Made by a program: the position numbers and the translations under genes. Positions 53,059 through 61,113 of a stretch of DNA of 64,000 nt are shown here, one piece after another; the first letter of the stretch is position 1; the number at the start of each line of letters is the position of its first letter. Source of the stretch: Anaerolineae bacterium (GTDB lineage Bacteria; Chloroflexota; Anaerolineae; Anaerolineales; UBA4823); NCBI GenBank assembly GCA_003327455.1, contig QOQU01000014.1, forward strand, positions 1 to 64,000. The letters run 5' to 3'. The notes below the pieces were generated by a model. It saw nothing but the letters and a program-made list of their open reading frames with translations, ran no database searches and was not told the DNA's origin.

Positions 53059-53412
53059 TCAGGCAAACAATTGCAACAACTCGCCAGGGTCCATACGAGC
53101 CATTTCTTCGGGTGGAATGGTACGCACCACCTTTTGAGAGGCTTTATCCAGGATCAGAATCGTTACATCGTGGGTCTGGCTGTCGATTTCGAAACGTAAA
53201 GTAACATCACCAAAGGGGCGTGCTTTATTTGCGTTCACCTTGATCCCAGCCAGCTCCTTTGAAGTCCGCTCATCCGGGGAGGCGCCTGATTCCTGGCTCT
53301 TCTCTGGTTTCGCTGCTCCCACCTGCGCAGGGCGGGGTGTATCCACCAGCCCCAGAGTGACCGGCAGGGCGTTTCCTGCTTGGCTGATTTGAGAGTCAAT
53401 CTTTTCTGACAT
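53059..53412 (-). CDS. flaG: FlaG family protein
   Basis: The 117-residue protein has a disordered N-terminal half and the FlaG domain (LRFEIDSQTHDVTILILDKASQKVVRTIPPEEMARM). FlaG affects filament length in several bacteria. Its leader carries six GGA triplets and a hairpin with an ideal CsrA loop. Confidence 0.92.
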   Translation of the reverse strand: MSEKIDSQISQAGNALPVTLGLVDTPRPAQVGAAKPEKSQESGASPDERTSKELAGIKVNANKARPFGDVTLRFEIDSQTHDVTILILDKASQKVVRTIPPEEMARMDPGELLQLFA

Positions 53413-53432
53413 AGGTTCCCTCCAGTCTCACT

Positions 53433-53454
53433 TCTCGAACATCCTTGTTCGAGA
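53433..53454 (-). promoter_or_regulatory. CsrA-type hairpin in the flaG leader
   Basis: RNA-sense UCUCGAAC/GUUCGAGA forms an 8-bp stem around loop AAGGAU. The stretch ACAAGGAUGU matches ten of ten positions of the CsrA SELEX core ACARGGAUGU. The Shine-Dalgarno GGAGGG lies 10 bases downstream, and six GGA triplets occur in the 69-base gap between fliD and flaG. Confidence 0.72.
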
Positions 53455-53481
53455 CATCCTGCTCCATTCTTCGCTCCATCC

Positions 53482-55251
53482 TCAGATCAATTGATTCACC
53501 GTACCATAGATACTCGACCACATCTGGCGCATATAGGTCAGACTCACCAGTTGAGCTTGAATTTGGGCATATTGATCCGTTAGATAAAGCTCGCGCTCGG
53601 AAAGATAGGTGTTCATGCGGGTGATGTCGGCATTCAGGTCGGTGATCTGGCTGTTCAGCAGGGAAACAGCTTCATTGATGTAGCTGGTTGTGCTGCGGGT
53701 ACCGGTAAAACGTCCCAACTCAACATCCAGAGATTGCATCACCTCATCCAGGAGCGCTTGTACGCCTTCTAAGTCATTGTTCAAAGCAGCGTCTAATTTT
53801 GCCTGATCAAAAATCGTTGCCTGCAGGGAGTCATTCAAGCTCAAACCGATTTTCCGTAAACTGGAATAGGAACTGCTGTTGGTGTATTCATCCATAAAGA
53901 GAGAATACAAACGCAGGCGCAGTTCCGAAAACACCATATCGTCAGCGAGCACACCGCGTGTATAGGTACGCTCATCAACGCTTGTCACAGCCGTCTTCTG
54001 ATCCAGATAAGAGACCACCGCATTGAATTTTTCGATGAAGGTGTTGATGGCGGTTTTTGCAGAACTGAGGTCTTTTTCAACCGTAATGGTGGCAGTCTTG
54101 CCTTCCGCATCCGCAGCCAGGTTGATCGTCACACCCGCAATGACATCGGTTAAGCCAGCGTTTTTACTGCGCGTGACCGTCAGACCATTGACCTTGAAAG
54201 AGGCATCGCTCGCCGCTTGAACCGCAGCATACTTGAAAGCTGTGCTTCCCTCAGCCAACAGTCCCAGTTGGTGCAAAACGCCACTGGTGCCGCCGCTGCC
54301 GTTATCGATGACGTTCGTTGAGTTCAGCGCATATGCTGTCCCAGTGGTGGCAGCCGATAAGACCAGTTGGTTGTCGATGATACTGGCTGTAACGCCATCA
54401 TTCTCGGCGTAGGTCGCCGAGTTGATCGATTCGACAATATCCAGCAGGCTATCCTCGACATCAACCGTAATTCTTGCCCCCTGGCTGATGTAGGTCACTT
54501 GAGCAGCCGTCCCGTTGGCAATTGTCCCTTCCTGATAACCGCTGCCATCACCGAACTGGATCACCAGCCCGCGCCCGGTATCGAAACTGCCGCCGCCGAC
54601 CGGAATCGCCTGCCAGCCGCTGGTCGTTTCCGTAGTGCTGGTGCCATTGCGGATGCTGACCGCCTTGCCGCTGGAATCGACCAGTCGAAACTGCCAGCCC
54701 TCCACATCATCCTGACGGACTTCGATGGAATACGTTCCTCTGCCCAGTTCTTTCTTTCCGCTATCGATCTCACCCGTGCTGGCAGCCGTGACGGTGTCTG
54801 TGATGCTTCGATCCAGCGCAACCGAGCGAGTCTCTGCGCCGCCTAGAACGATATAACCAGACCCGGTGCTCAAACCAAGTGGTTGATCGATATAGGAAAC
54901 CGCGTCAGAACGAATGCGATGGGCTTTTGCCAGGACGATATCGGTGATCTGGTAGATGCCGACTACGGCACTGCTGCTCGCCGTCGCAGTCAACACTGTG
55001 CTGCCACTCGGGCGATCCGAAATGCTCACACTGCGTCCGGCGCGTAATGCGGAAGTATAGGCATTGCTCTGCAAGGCGTACACCGCATTTTGCAACTCGA
55101 CCAGCTTACTGCGCGCATCCTGATACACGCCAACACTGACATTGAGCTGGCTGCGTTTTTCCTCCAAACGCGTCAACGGCTGACGCTCAATGGTCATCAG
55201 GCTGTTGATCAGGTTGACAAAGTAGCTGTCGAGCTGGTTTACCGTTGCCAT
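53482..55251 (-). CDS. fliD: filament cap protein FliD
   Basis: The 589-residue protein (HAP2) has a conserved N-terminal segment (NLINSLMTIERQPLTRLEEKRSQLNVSVGVYQDARSKL over two helices), a central region rich in Thr/Ser/Gly strands, and the C-terminal coiled coil (EAVSLLNSQITDLNADITRMNTYLSERELYLTDQYAQIQAQL) ending SLTYMRQMWSS. It promotes flagellin polymerisation at the filament tip. Confidence 0.95.
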   Translation of the reverse strand: MATVNQLDSYFVNLINSLMTIERQPLTRLEEKRSQLNVSVGVYQDARSKLVELQNAVYALQSNAYTSALRAGRSVSISDRPSGSTVLTATASSSAVVGIYQITDIVLAKAHRIRSDAVSYIDQPLGLSTGSGYIVLGGAETRSVALDRSITDTVTAASTGEIDSGKKELGRGTYSIEVRQDDVEGWQFRLVDSSGKAVSIRNGTSTTETTSGWQAIPVGGGSFDTGRGLVIQFGDGSGYQEGTIANGTAAQVTYISQGARITVDVEDSLLDIVESINSATYAENDGVTASIIDNQLVLSAATTGTAYALNSTNVIDNGSGGTSGVLHQLGLLAEGSTAFKYAAVQAASDASFKVNGLTVTRSKNAGLTDVIAGVTINLAADAEGKTATITVEKDLSSAKTAINTFIEKFNAVVSYLDQKTAVTSVDERTYTRGVLADDMVFSELRLRLYSLFMDEYTNSSSYSSLRKIGLSLNDSLQATIFDQAKLDAALNNDLEGVQALLDEVMQSLDVELGRFTGTRSTTSYINEAVSLLNSQITDLNADITRMNTYLSERELYLTDQYAQIQAQLVSLTYMRQMWSSIYGTVNQLI

Positions 55252-55276
55252 GGGTCTCTTCCTTTCCTAAGCCCAT

Positions 55277-55301
55277 CGGGGACTGCCTGGGGCAGTCCCC
55301 G
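55277..55301 (-). other. 11-bp hairpin between fliC and fliD
   Basis: CGGGGACTGCC and GGCAGTCCCCG pair perfectly around three bases, 44 bases after the fliC stop. No T-run follows; the fliD ribosome-binding site comes 10 bases later. It may stabilise the flagellin mRNA 3' end or be a leaky terminator. Confidence 0.5.
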
Positions 55302-55344
55302 TTCACCGTAGTTCGCGTGACAAGCCTAGAGGATCAGCTCCATG

Positions 55345-56247
55345 TTATCGAAACAGGGAGAGCAAGAATTGGGGGGCGACATTCGCCTGAGCGAGCATGG
55401 CGGTAGCGGTTTGCTGCAGGATCAGGAATTTGCTCGCTTCGACTTGCTCTTCAGCCATGTTGGCGTTCATGATACGGTTATAAGCCGATTCGGTGTTGGT
55501 GTATTGGACGGAGAGGGCTTCTTCTTTGAAGCTCAACCGGGCGCTGAAGGCACCAACCTGGCTGACCGCTTCTTTTACGATGAGGAGCGCCGACTCAATC
55601 TTCTGCATGGCACTCACAGCATTGGCAGAGGTTGAGATAGTCAAAGCGGTATCGTCCAGCCCGAGCCCACTTGCGCCAATAGAACTTGTGTTGGGATTAA
55701 ATCCCTGATTAGTATTTACAGCAAGACCGCTAGTAAACGAGAATTGAGTCGTCCCACCAGTAGATTCTGGACCGGTCAGGAAGGTAAGTGCTGATGTCGA
55801 GCCGGAACCACCCGTGCCTACCAGGAGGTAGTTGTTGTTCCACTGAGTTTGTTTCACAATGGCTTCGATCTCATCGCGGAAAGCTCGCAGCTGAGATTGG
55901 ATCGCTCTACGCTCATTTTCGCCGATGGTGTCGCCCTGGGCTTCCATTGCCTTGTTGCGCATCTTGACCAGGATGTCCTGCACTTTGCGCAAACCGCCTT
56001 CCATCGTGGACATCAAGTTCTTGGCATCCCCGATGGCGTTGAGGGCGGTTCTCAAACCCTGGCGGCGCACATCGAAGGTGGTGGCAATCGACATACCGGC
56101 TGGGTCATCGGCAGCCTCGTTCAAGCGCTTGCCGGTTGCCAGACGGGTCTGGTGAATTGCCAGTTGAGCATTGATGTTTTGGAGAGAATACAGGGCATTC
56201 AGTGCCCCAATGTTACCCGCTACACGGGTGACGTCAACAGTAGCCAT
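55345..56247 (-). CDS. fliC: flagellin
   Basis: The 300-residue flagellin has complete D0/D1 parts: N-terminal LNALYSLQNINAQLAIHQTRLATGKRLNEAADDPAGMSIA (in two helices) and C-terminal FSARLSFKEEALSVQYTNTESAYNRIMNANMAEEQVEASKFLILQQTATAML, ending LSLFR. The variable D2/D3 region is reduced to a short Ser/Thr/Gly-rich loop (about 150-205), which offers possible glycosylation sites. A strong AAGGAGG lies before the ATG, with a CsrA-type hairpin upstream. Confidence 0.96.
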   Translation of the reverse strand: MATVDVTRVAGNIGALNALYSLQNINAQLAIHQTRLATGKRLNEAADDPAGMSIATTFDVRRQGLRTALNAIGDAKNLMSTMEGGLRKVQDILVKMRNKAMEAQGDTIGENERRAIQSQLRAFRDEIEAIVKQTQWNNNYLLVGTGGSGSTSALTFLTGPESTGGTTQFSFTSGLAVNTNQGFNPNTSSIGASGLGLDDTALTISTSANAVSAMQKIESALLIVKEAVSQVGAFSARLSFKEEALSVQYTNTESAYNRIMNANMAEEQVEASKFLILQQTATAMLAQANVAPQFLLSLFR

Positions 56248-56273
56248 TTTAAACCTCCTTGTTTAGAAATTTT

Positions 56274-56293
56274 TTGGGGGATCCATCCCCCAA
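56274..56293 (-). promoter_or_regulatory. CsrA-type hairpin in the flagellin leader
   Basis: In RNA sense a 7-bp stem (UUGGGGG/CCCCCAA) encloses the loop AUGGAU, the ANGGA loop preferred by CsrA. The Shine-Dalgarno AAGGAGG, a second GGA, lies 13 bases downstream. This repeats the two-site layout known for Bacillus hag. Confidence 0.7.
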
Positions 56294-56465
56294 TTGAGTT
56301 GATTGGGTTTTGGGCTTTTGGTTTGCCGTCTCAGAAAGTTGCCCACGCTCTCCGGACGTTTTCAGGGATTGAAGGGTTTTGGTTGCAATCCTGACCTTAT
56401 ATGCGCCTCCTTTGCGTACTCCTCTAGCCTGGTTTGAACTCCATAATGATTTTGTTCTATCTCCG

Positions 56466-56491
56466 TTATCGTCAACGTTCTCTATTCTTGA
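56466..56491 (-). promoter_or_regulatory. sigma-28 promoter of fliC
   Basis: Read on the minus strand, TCAA (56491-56488), 14 bases, GACGATAA (56473-56466), close to TAAA-N15-GCCGATAA. The transcript would have a leader of about 210 bases, including the CsrA-type hairpin. Confidence 0.6.
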
Positions 56492-56613
56492 GTCATTCGG
56501 GCGTAAAAATCGCGTAAAAATTCCGAATTTCCTGATGGTTTCTGAATTTATACAAATAATATTGCGCAAATCAACAACTTCGACCAAAAAAGGATGTGAA
56601 AGTTCGAACAAGG

Positions 56614-56619
56614 TATAAT
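56614..56619 (+). promoter_or_regulatory. -10 box TATAAT of a leaderless rsmG mRNA
   Basis: A perfect TATAAT ends six bases before the rsmG ATG at 56626, so transcription should begin at or next to the start codon. No ribosome-binding site is present. Confidence 0.5.
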
Positions 56620-56625
56620 CAAACC

Positions 56626-57339
56626 ATGCAAGAATTTGCTCAAATGGTTTATCAGAAACTGGGTTTCCGCCTCTCCTCCCGTCAGATCGAGGCCTTTCGC
56701 CGTTACGAGCAGCTTCTTCTGGAATGGAATCAAAGGCTGAACCTCACCGCCATCCGCAGCGCCGAAATGATCCGCATCAAGCATTTTCTGGATTCATTGA
56801 CCTGTTTCCTGGTGATGTCCGAGTCAGCCCCTCAACGCATTGTCGATGTTGGCAGCGGCGCCGGCTTTCCGGGCTTGCCCCTGAAAATCGCCTGTCCCAC
56901 GCTTGAGTTAACCCTGATCGAGGCGATCGGGAAAAAAGCTGCTTTTTGCCAGACGGTTGTCCAGGAGCTGGGGTTAAACAAGGTTTCCGTATTATCTCAA
57001 CGGGTAGAAACGGTCGCCCATCTGCCCCAACATCGCGAGCAGTACGATTGGGCAGTGGCACGCGCGGTTGCCAACCTGCCAACGCTTGCCGAATACCTCT
57101 TACCTCTGGTGCGCGTTGGCGGCGCAGCGATCGCAATGAAGGGCGAAAGCGCCCCGGCTGAGGTTCATCAGGCCGAGCACGCCATTGCGCTGCTCGGCGG
57201 TCAGGTGCGAAAAATCGTGCCCGTTCATTTGCCTCAAGTGGCTGAAGATCGGTATCTGGTCATTATCGATAAAATTGCCGCCACTCCCCCGACCTATCCG
57301 CGCCGGGTTGGCATCCCTGAAAAACGCCCCCTGATTTGA
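56626..57339 (+). CDS. rsmG: 16S rRNA m7G527 methyltransferase
   Basis: RsmG methylates N7 of G527 in 16S rRNA with S-adenosylmethionine. The 237-residue product has LLLEWNQRLNLTAIR, the SAM site VDVGSGAGFPGLPLKI, and the family run AVARAVANLPTLAEYLLPLVRVGG. The ATG at 56626 starts the normal N-terminus; an upstream ATG at 56596 in frame would lie before the promoter. Confidence 0.95.
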   Translation: MQEFAQMVYQKLGFRLSSRQIEAFRRYEQLLLEWNQRLNLTAIRSAEMIRIKHFLDSLTCFLVMSESAPQRIVDVGSGAGFPGLPLKIACPTLELTLIEAIGKKAAFCQTVVQELGLNKVSVLSQRVETVAHLPQHREQYDWAVARAVANLPTLAEYLLPLVRVGGAAIAMKGESAPAEVHQAEHAIALLGGQVRKIVPVHLPQVAEDRYLVIIDKIAATPPTYPRRVGIPEKRPLI

Positions 57340-57357
57340 ACCATTTCAAAAATTTTG

Positions 57358-57822
57358 TCACTCAAACACCACCTGCACCATTTCACCAACCCTTAATTCA
57401 CCCTCCCGCACAACCCGGGCATACCAGCGTGACCAACCAGGATGACATTCGTGCAAAACGCGCTCAATTGCTCCATCTTTGAAGGAGGCAGCAATGGTTT
57501 GACAGGGGGTGGTAGGCCTGGTCAGTTCAATTTCTACCCCACCCTGAAAAAGTAAGCGGCTGCCTGGCTTCAAGCGGCTCCAATCGATCCCTTGCAGGGT
57601 CAGGTTTTCGCCGATCGAACCCGGGTAAATCGGATGTCCCTCCACCTGTAACTCCAGGATTCTCTCCAAAGAGTAGAGGCAGAGGGCACGTTCCTCACCA
57701 CCATGGTGGCGCGTATTGCGGTGAGCATCTCCATCCAATCCATTGCGTCCCACCCATGCCCTTGCCACTGGCAACTTGGGCACGCCTCCCTGCGAGAGGT
57801 TGATTTGAAATACCTGCGCCAT
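57358..57822 (-). CDS. MOSC domain protein
   Basis: The 154-residue protein is a stand-alone MOSC domain: GRNGLDGDAHRNTRHHGGEERALCLYS, HPIYPGSIGENLTLQG, LELTRPTTPCQTIA with the conserved Cys. MOSC domains act in molybdenum-cofactor sulfuration or oxime reduction. Its ATG overlaps the recF stop by one base (TAATG), so it is translated with recF. Confidence 0.9.
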   Translation of the reverse strand: MAQVFQINLSQGGVPKLPVARAWVGRNGLDGDAHRNTRHHGGEERALCLYSLERILELQVEGHPIYPGSIGENLTLQGIDWSRLKPGSRLLFQGGVEIELTRPTTPCQTIAASFKDGAIERVLHECHPGWSRWYARVVREGELRVGEMVQVVFE

Positions 57823-59042
57823 TACTCCTCCGATACGGTTGCGGTTTCCAGAACCCGGCCATGGTCAATGTGCCAGACGGTTACCTTTTTCAAAAAATTT
57901 TTCTCGAACAAACCAGCTTCAGCCGTGGTCAAGACTGCTTGCGGGCAATCTGCTAAGCGGTCGAGCAAATCCTGGCGACGAGGTGGGTCCAGTTCAGCCA
58001 GTACTTCATCCAATAAAAAAATTGGATAGAAGCCGACCTTGCTTCTTACCCACTCCAGTTCGGCCAATTTCAAGGCGATTACTGCCGTTCGTCCCTGTCC
58101 GCGTGAGCCATAGACGGTTAAATCCAGTCCATTTGAGAGAAAGCTCACCTCGTCTCGATGAGGTCCGATGGTCGTACTGCCCCGTTGGAGGTCCTGGCGG
58201 CGATTTTTCCGTAGGGTTTCGAGAAATCCTTCCTGAATCTGGGAGAGGGAGAGTTGTCCTCGATCGATAGCATCTTTGACAGGCAAACGATATTGAGAAG
58301 GATGCGTTGGATAGGGATCATAAGCCGGTTGATATAGACAAGCCAGACCCTCCTTGCCACGCGTTAACTGACGGTGCAGAGGTGCAGCCAGCTCTTCCAG
58401 TTCATGGAGTGCTTCAATGCGCGCTCGAATGATCTTTGCGCCCGAACGAGCAAGCTCTAAATCCCAAAAATCGAGCTGGTCGGGATCTCCCTCCCGCTCT
58501 GTCAACAACTTCAGCAACGCATTGCGTTGTTGGAGCGCCCGCGTGTACTCGACCAGGGCTTCGTTATAAGCCGGCATCACCTGACCAATCGCCAGATTTA
58601 AAAATCGCCGCCGATCTTCTGGAGAGCCCTCCACAATCCGAATCGATTGAGGCAAGAAGACAACCGCACTGAGATGACCAACGATCGAAGCAATCTTCTG
58701 TTTGACACCGTCTAGTAAAACTTCTTTGCGCAGGCGAGCCATTCCATTGCGGTTTTCATTTTCGAGAATCAGGCGCACTTCAAGGCGGTGTTCGACCAGA
58801 CCGCGTTGATACTCAGCCGTAATTCTTGCCACAGCCAGCGCATCCCGGGCGGCAGAAAAGTTAATTAACTGCCGGTCGCTTTCTGCCTGAAACGATAAAA
58901 AGGTCGAAAGGTAATAAAGCGCTTCCAGTAGATTGGTTTTTCCCTGTGCATTTCCTCCCACCAATAACAGCAAGCCCTGCGGAAACTCCATCTCCAGGCG
59001 CACATAGTTGCGGAAATTGGTTAAGGAAAGATGTTTGAGCAT
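57822..59042 (-). CDS. recF: DNA replication and repair protein RecF
   Basis: RecF loads RecA at gapped DNA with RecO and RecR. The 406-residue SMC-like ATPase has Walker A GGNAQGKT (29-36), the family marks RNYVRLEMEFP and FLPQSIRIVEGSPEDRRRFLNLAI, the signature SRGQGRT and Walker B IFLLDEVLAELDPPRR. The usual dnaA-dnaN-gyrB neighbours are absent. Confidence 0.95.
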   Translation of the reverse strand: MLKHLSLTNFRNYVRLEMEFPQGLLLLVGGNAQGKTNLLEALYYLSTFLSFQAESDRQLINFSAARDALAVARITAEYQRGLVEHRLEVRLILENENRNGMARLRKEVLLDGVKQKIASIVGHLSAVVFLPQSIRIVEGSPEDRRRFLNLAIGQVMPAYNEALVEYTRALQQRNALLKLLTEREGDPDQLDFWDLELARSGAKIIRARIEALHELEELAAPLHRQLTRGKEGLACLYQPAYDPYPTHPSQYRLPVKDAIDRGQLSLSQIQEGFLETLRKNRRQDLQRGSTTIGPHRDEVSFLSNGLDLTVYGSRGQGRTAVIALKLAELEWVRSKVGFYPIFLLDEVLAELDPPRRQDLLDRLADCPQAVLTTAEAGLFEKNFLKKVTVWHIDHGRVLETATVSEE

Positions 59043-59101
59043 AAACCTGCATTTGAGCCAGGAATCGCCGAAGCGGCTACCTCAATCATTGTAAGGGAAG
59101 A

Positions 59102-59620
59102 TCATTCTGCGCTGCTCACCTGCACTGCATGGGACTCTTCCTCAACTTTCCAGACCTTATCGGTTCGGTCAATAAACAGCACCCCGTTGAGATGATCAAT
59201 CTCGTGTTGGAAAATACGCGCCAGCCAGCCCTTTGCTTTGACTTTCATCGGTTTTCCATGCCGATTCTGGCCGCGCACCACAATTTCCAGCGACCGTTCC
59301 ACCTCTCCAACGATGCCCGGAATCGACAAACACCCTTCCACCCCTCGTTCTATGTCTGCCGAAGCGCGCATAATCTCCGGATTCGCCATGACATACAGCT
59401 TTGGGGGAACATCGGGGTTCTCATCTTCGCCATACTCCACCACAATCAGACGCAAGGGCACAGCTACTTGCGGGGCGGCCAGCCCCACACCCGGTTCGGC
59501 GCGCATGGTTTCGATCATATCTTCGATCAGGGTTTGTAACTCAGGCCCAAAATTTTCCACTTTGCGCGCTTTACGCCTGAGAATCTCATTGGGATATGTG
59601 ATGATCTCTCGCAGTGCCAT
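59102..59620 (-). CDS. def: peptide deformylase
   Basis: The enzyme removes the formyl group from new proteins. All three motifs are present in the 172 residues: GVGLAAPQV, EGCLSIPG and QHEIDHLNG with the metal ligands Cys and two His. Length is typical for type 1/2 enzymes. Confidence 0.96.
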   Translation of the reverse strand: MALREIITYPNEILRRKARKVENFGPELQTLIEDMIETMRAEPGVGLAAPQVAVPLRLIVVEYGEDENPDVPPKLYVMANPEIMRASADIERGVEGCLSIPGIVGEVERSLEIVVRGQNRHGKPMKVKAKGWLARIFQHEIDHLNGVLFIDRTDKVWKVEEESHAVQVSSAE

Positions 59621-59724
59621 GATTTCACCTGTAATCCAATCTTAAAACGCGGGTTTAACTTGACTCTATCCGAAAACCTGACCAGCACAGTCTATTTTTC
59701 AAACGTGATTCTAACACAAATCGT

Positions 59725-59748
59725 TGGACAAAAATTAATTTTTGTCCA
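59725..59748. repeat. 24-base perfect palindrome upstream of def
   Basis: TGGACAAAAATT is followed directly by its exact reverse complement. The AT-rich arms could be an operator for a dimeric regulator or a weak bidirectional terminator. Confidence 0.5.
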
Positions 59749-59805
59749 TCAACCAGCTTGCAGAGAGGACAGTTTTTTATAATGCCTGGAAAAGCTACTT
59801 GTGAC

Positions 59806-59895
59806 ACACCAGGCAAGCCTGGCGGTACTTCTCGGTATGTACCGCCGACCTTCTGGTCGGTAATCCCGATGGGCATATACCAGGCAAGCCTGGCG
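59806..59895. repeat. 90-base multi-palindrome repeat, copy 1
   Basis: Four hairpins follow one another: CCAGGC-AA-GCCTGG, GGCGGTAC/GTACCGCC, CCGACC/GGTCGG and again CCAGGC-AA-GCCTGG. Copy 2 at 61272-61361 differs at two adjacent bases only. The layout resembles REP/BIME-type or MITE-like intergenic elements. Confidence 0.85.
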
Positions 59896-60018
59896 TTACT
59901 TTTTGCCCCACGCAAGCCTGGTGATTCTTCAAAATTTACATCGATTTCAACATTTTTTTAGCCGGTTTTTACCTCTTACAAGGTATAGTCAATCCAAAAC
60001 ACTCGATCGAGAAGCGTC

Positions 60019-61113
60019 ATGAATCCTTCTTCACCTTTGCTTGCCCTGTGTATGATCGTCAAAAACGAGGCTGAGAACCTGCCGCGCTGTCTGGATAGCG
60101 TAAAAGATGTGGTTGACGAGATGATTATCGTGGATACTGGTTCAACCGACAACACCAAAGAGATCGCTAGCAGTTACGGCGCAAAAGTTTATGACTTTGA
60201 GTGGGTAAATGATTTTTCGGTAGCCCGCAATTACAGCATCGATCAGGCAAAAGCGGAATGGATACTGGTTTTAGATGCCGATGAAGCCCTTGAAACTGAA
60301 ACTGCCAAACGGTTAAGGGGAGATCTTTATAATGCTACGGCAGATGCTTATATTCTCCTGCGCATTGAATTTTTCAGCGACCAGATGTATAGCAACTATG
60401 ACTTTGCGGCTTTACTGCGCTTGTTCCGCAACCGTCCAGGCTATCGCTACGAGCGAGCTTACCACGAGGAGATTGATCCAGCGATCAAACGTCATAACGG
60501 GAAAATCGAGTATTGCTACGATTGGGTTATCCTGCACTATGGTTTGATGGACAAACGGGTCCAAGGAGATGATCTCCGCCATGAACGCGCTATTAGGATT
60601 TTGACGCAAGCGATTGCGGAGAAACCCAATGATCCAAATCTGTACATGTTTATGGCAAGCGAGTATTACAACAAGGGGAATTACGATAAGGCATTAGAGT
60701 TGGTTCAACAAGCCTATGAGGTTAACCGAAGATTTGGGGGCATTCACAAAAGCTTAATACACATGGGTTATAACATCCTGGGATACATTTTTTTATTACA
60801 GGGGGATTCCTTACAAGCAGAAAAGTTTGCCCGTTTAGGTATTGACGTATGCAAACAAAATGCTGTTTCTAATGGGATGATAGCTTCCCATTTTTACTAT
60901 CGCCATTCTTTGGGGATCCAAGCTCTTGCTTGTCTGGACATGGCTTTCAAAGAGGCGCTAGATGGAAAGAAAGGAAAAGCCATTAGTAAAGCACAAAAGG
61001 CAATTGATATTTTTACACATCTTAAAAACTACTCGGATCAACCCAGATTAAGCATTGAGCGTTTAGACAAGTTAATTACCCAAGCCACCCAATTGATTTC
61101 AATGTTGAGGTAA
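60019..61113 (+). CDS. SunS-like GT2 glycosyltransferase with TPR region, copy 1
   Basis: The 364-residue protein has a GT-A domain (about 1-190) starting LLALCMIVKNEAENLPRCLDS, with VDTGSTDNT and the sugar-nucleotide/metal motif LDADEA, then a C-terminal half of TPR-like helices (FMASEYYNKGNYDKALELVQQAYEVN). This family glycosylates proteins or peptides (SunS and flagellin glycosyltransferases are examples) and also includes polysaccharide enzymes. It is the first of four or more tandem copies. No membrane span. Confidence 0.85.
   Translation: MNPSSPLLALCMIVKNEAENLPRCLDSVKDVVDEMIIVDTGSTDNTKEIASSYGAKVYDFEWVNDFSVARNYSIDQAKAEWILVLDADEALETETAKRLRGDLYNATADAYILLRIEFFSDQMYSNYDFAALLRLFRNRPGYRYERAYHEEIDPAIKRHNGKIEYCYDWVILHYGLMDKRVQGDDLRHERAIRILTQAIAEKPNDPNLYMFMASEYYNKGNYDKALELVQQAYEVNRRFGGIHKSLIHMGYNILGYIFLLQGDSLQAEKFARLGIDVCKQNAVSNGMIASHFYYRHSLGIQALACLDMAFKEALDGKKGKAISKAQKAIDIFTHLKNYSDQPRLSIERLDKLITQATQLISMLR

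Larger units (their letters stand above)
59621..60018. other. 398-base non-coding region between def and the glycosyltransferase array
   Basis: It holds a 24-base AT-rich perfect palindrome (59725-59748), a 90-base multi-palindrome repeat (59806-59895), a degenerate third CCAGGCAAGCCTGG unit (about 59909-59922), a -10-like TATAGT (59983-59988) and the palindrome CTCGATCGAG (60002-60011) just before the first glycosyltransferase. No gene is seen. Confidence 0.7.

Noticed and set aside
56340-56400. CCCTTCA in the flagellin leader as another copy of the flagellar promoter motif
   Set aside because: No TTTA hexamer follows at seven bases and the sigma-28-like site lies upstream, so this looks like chance.
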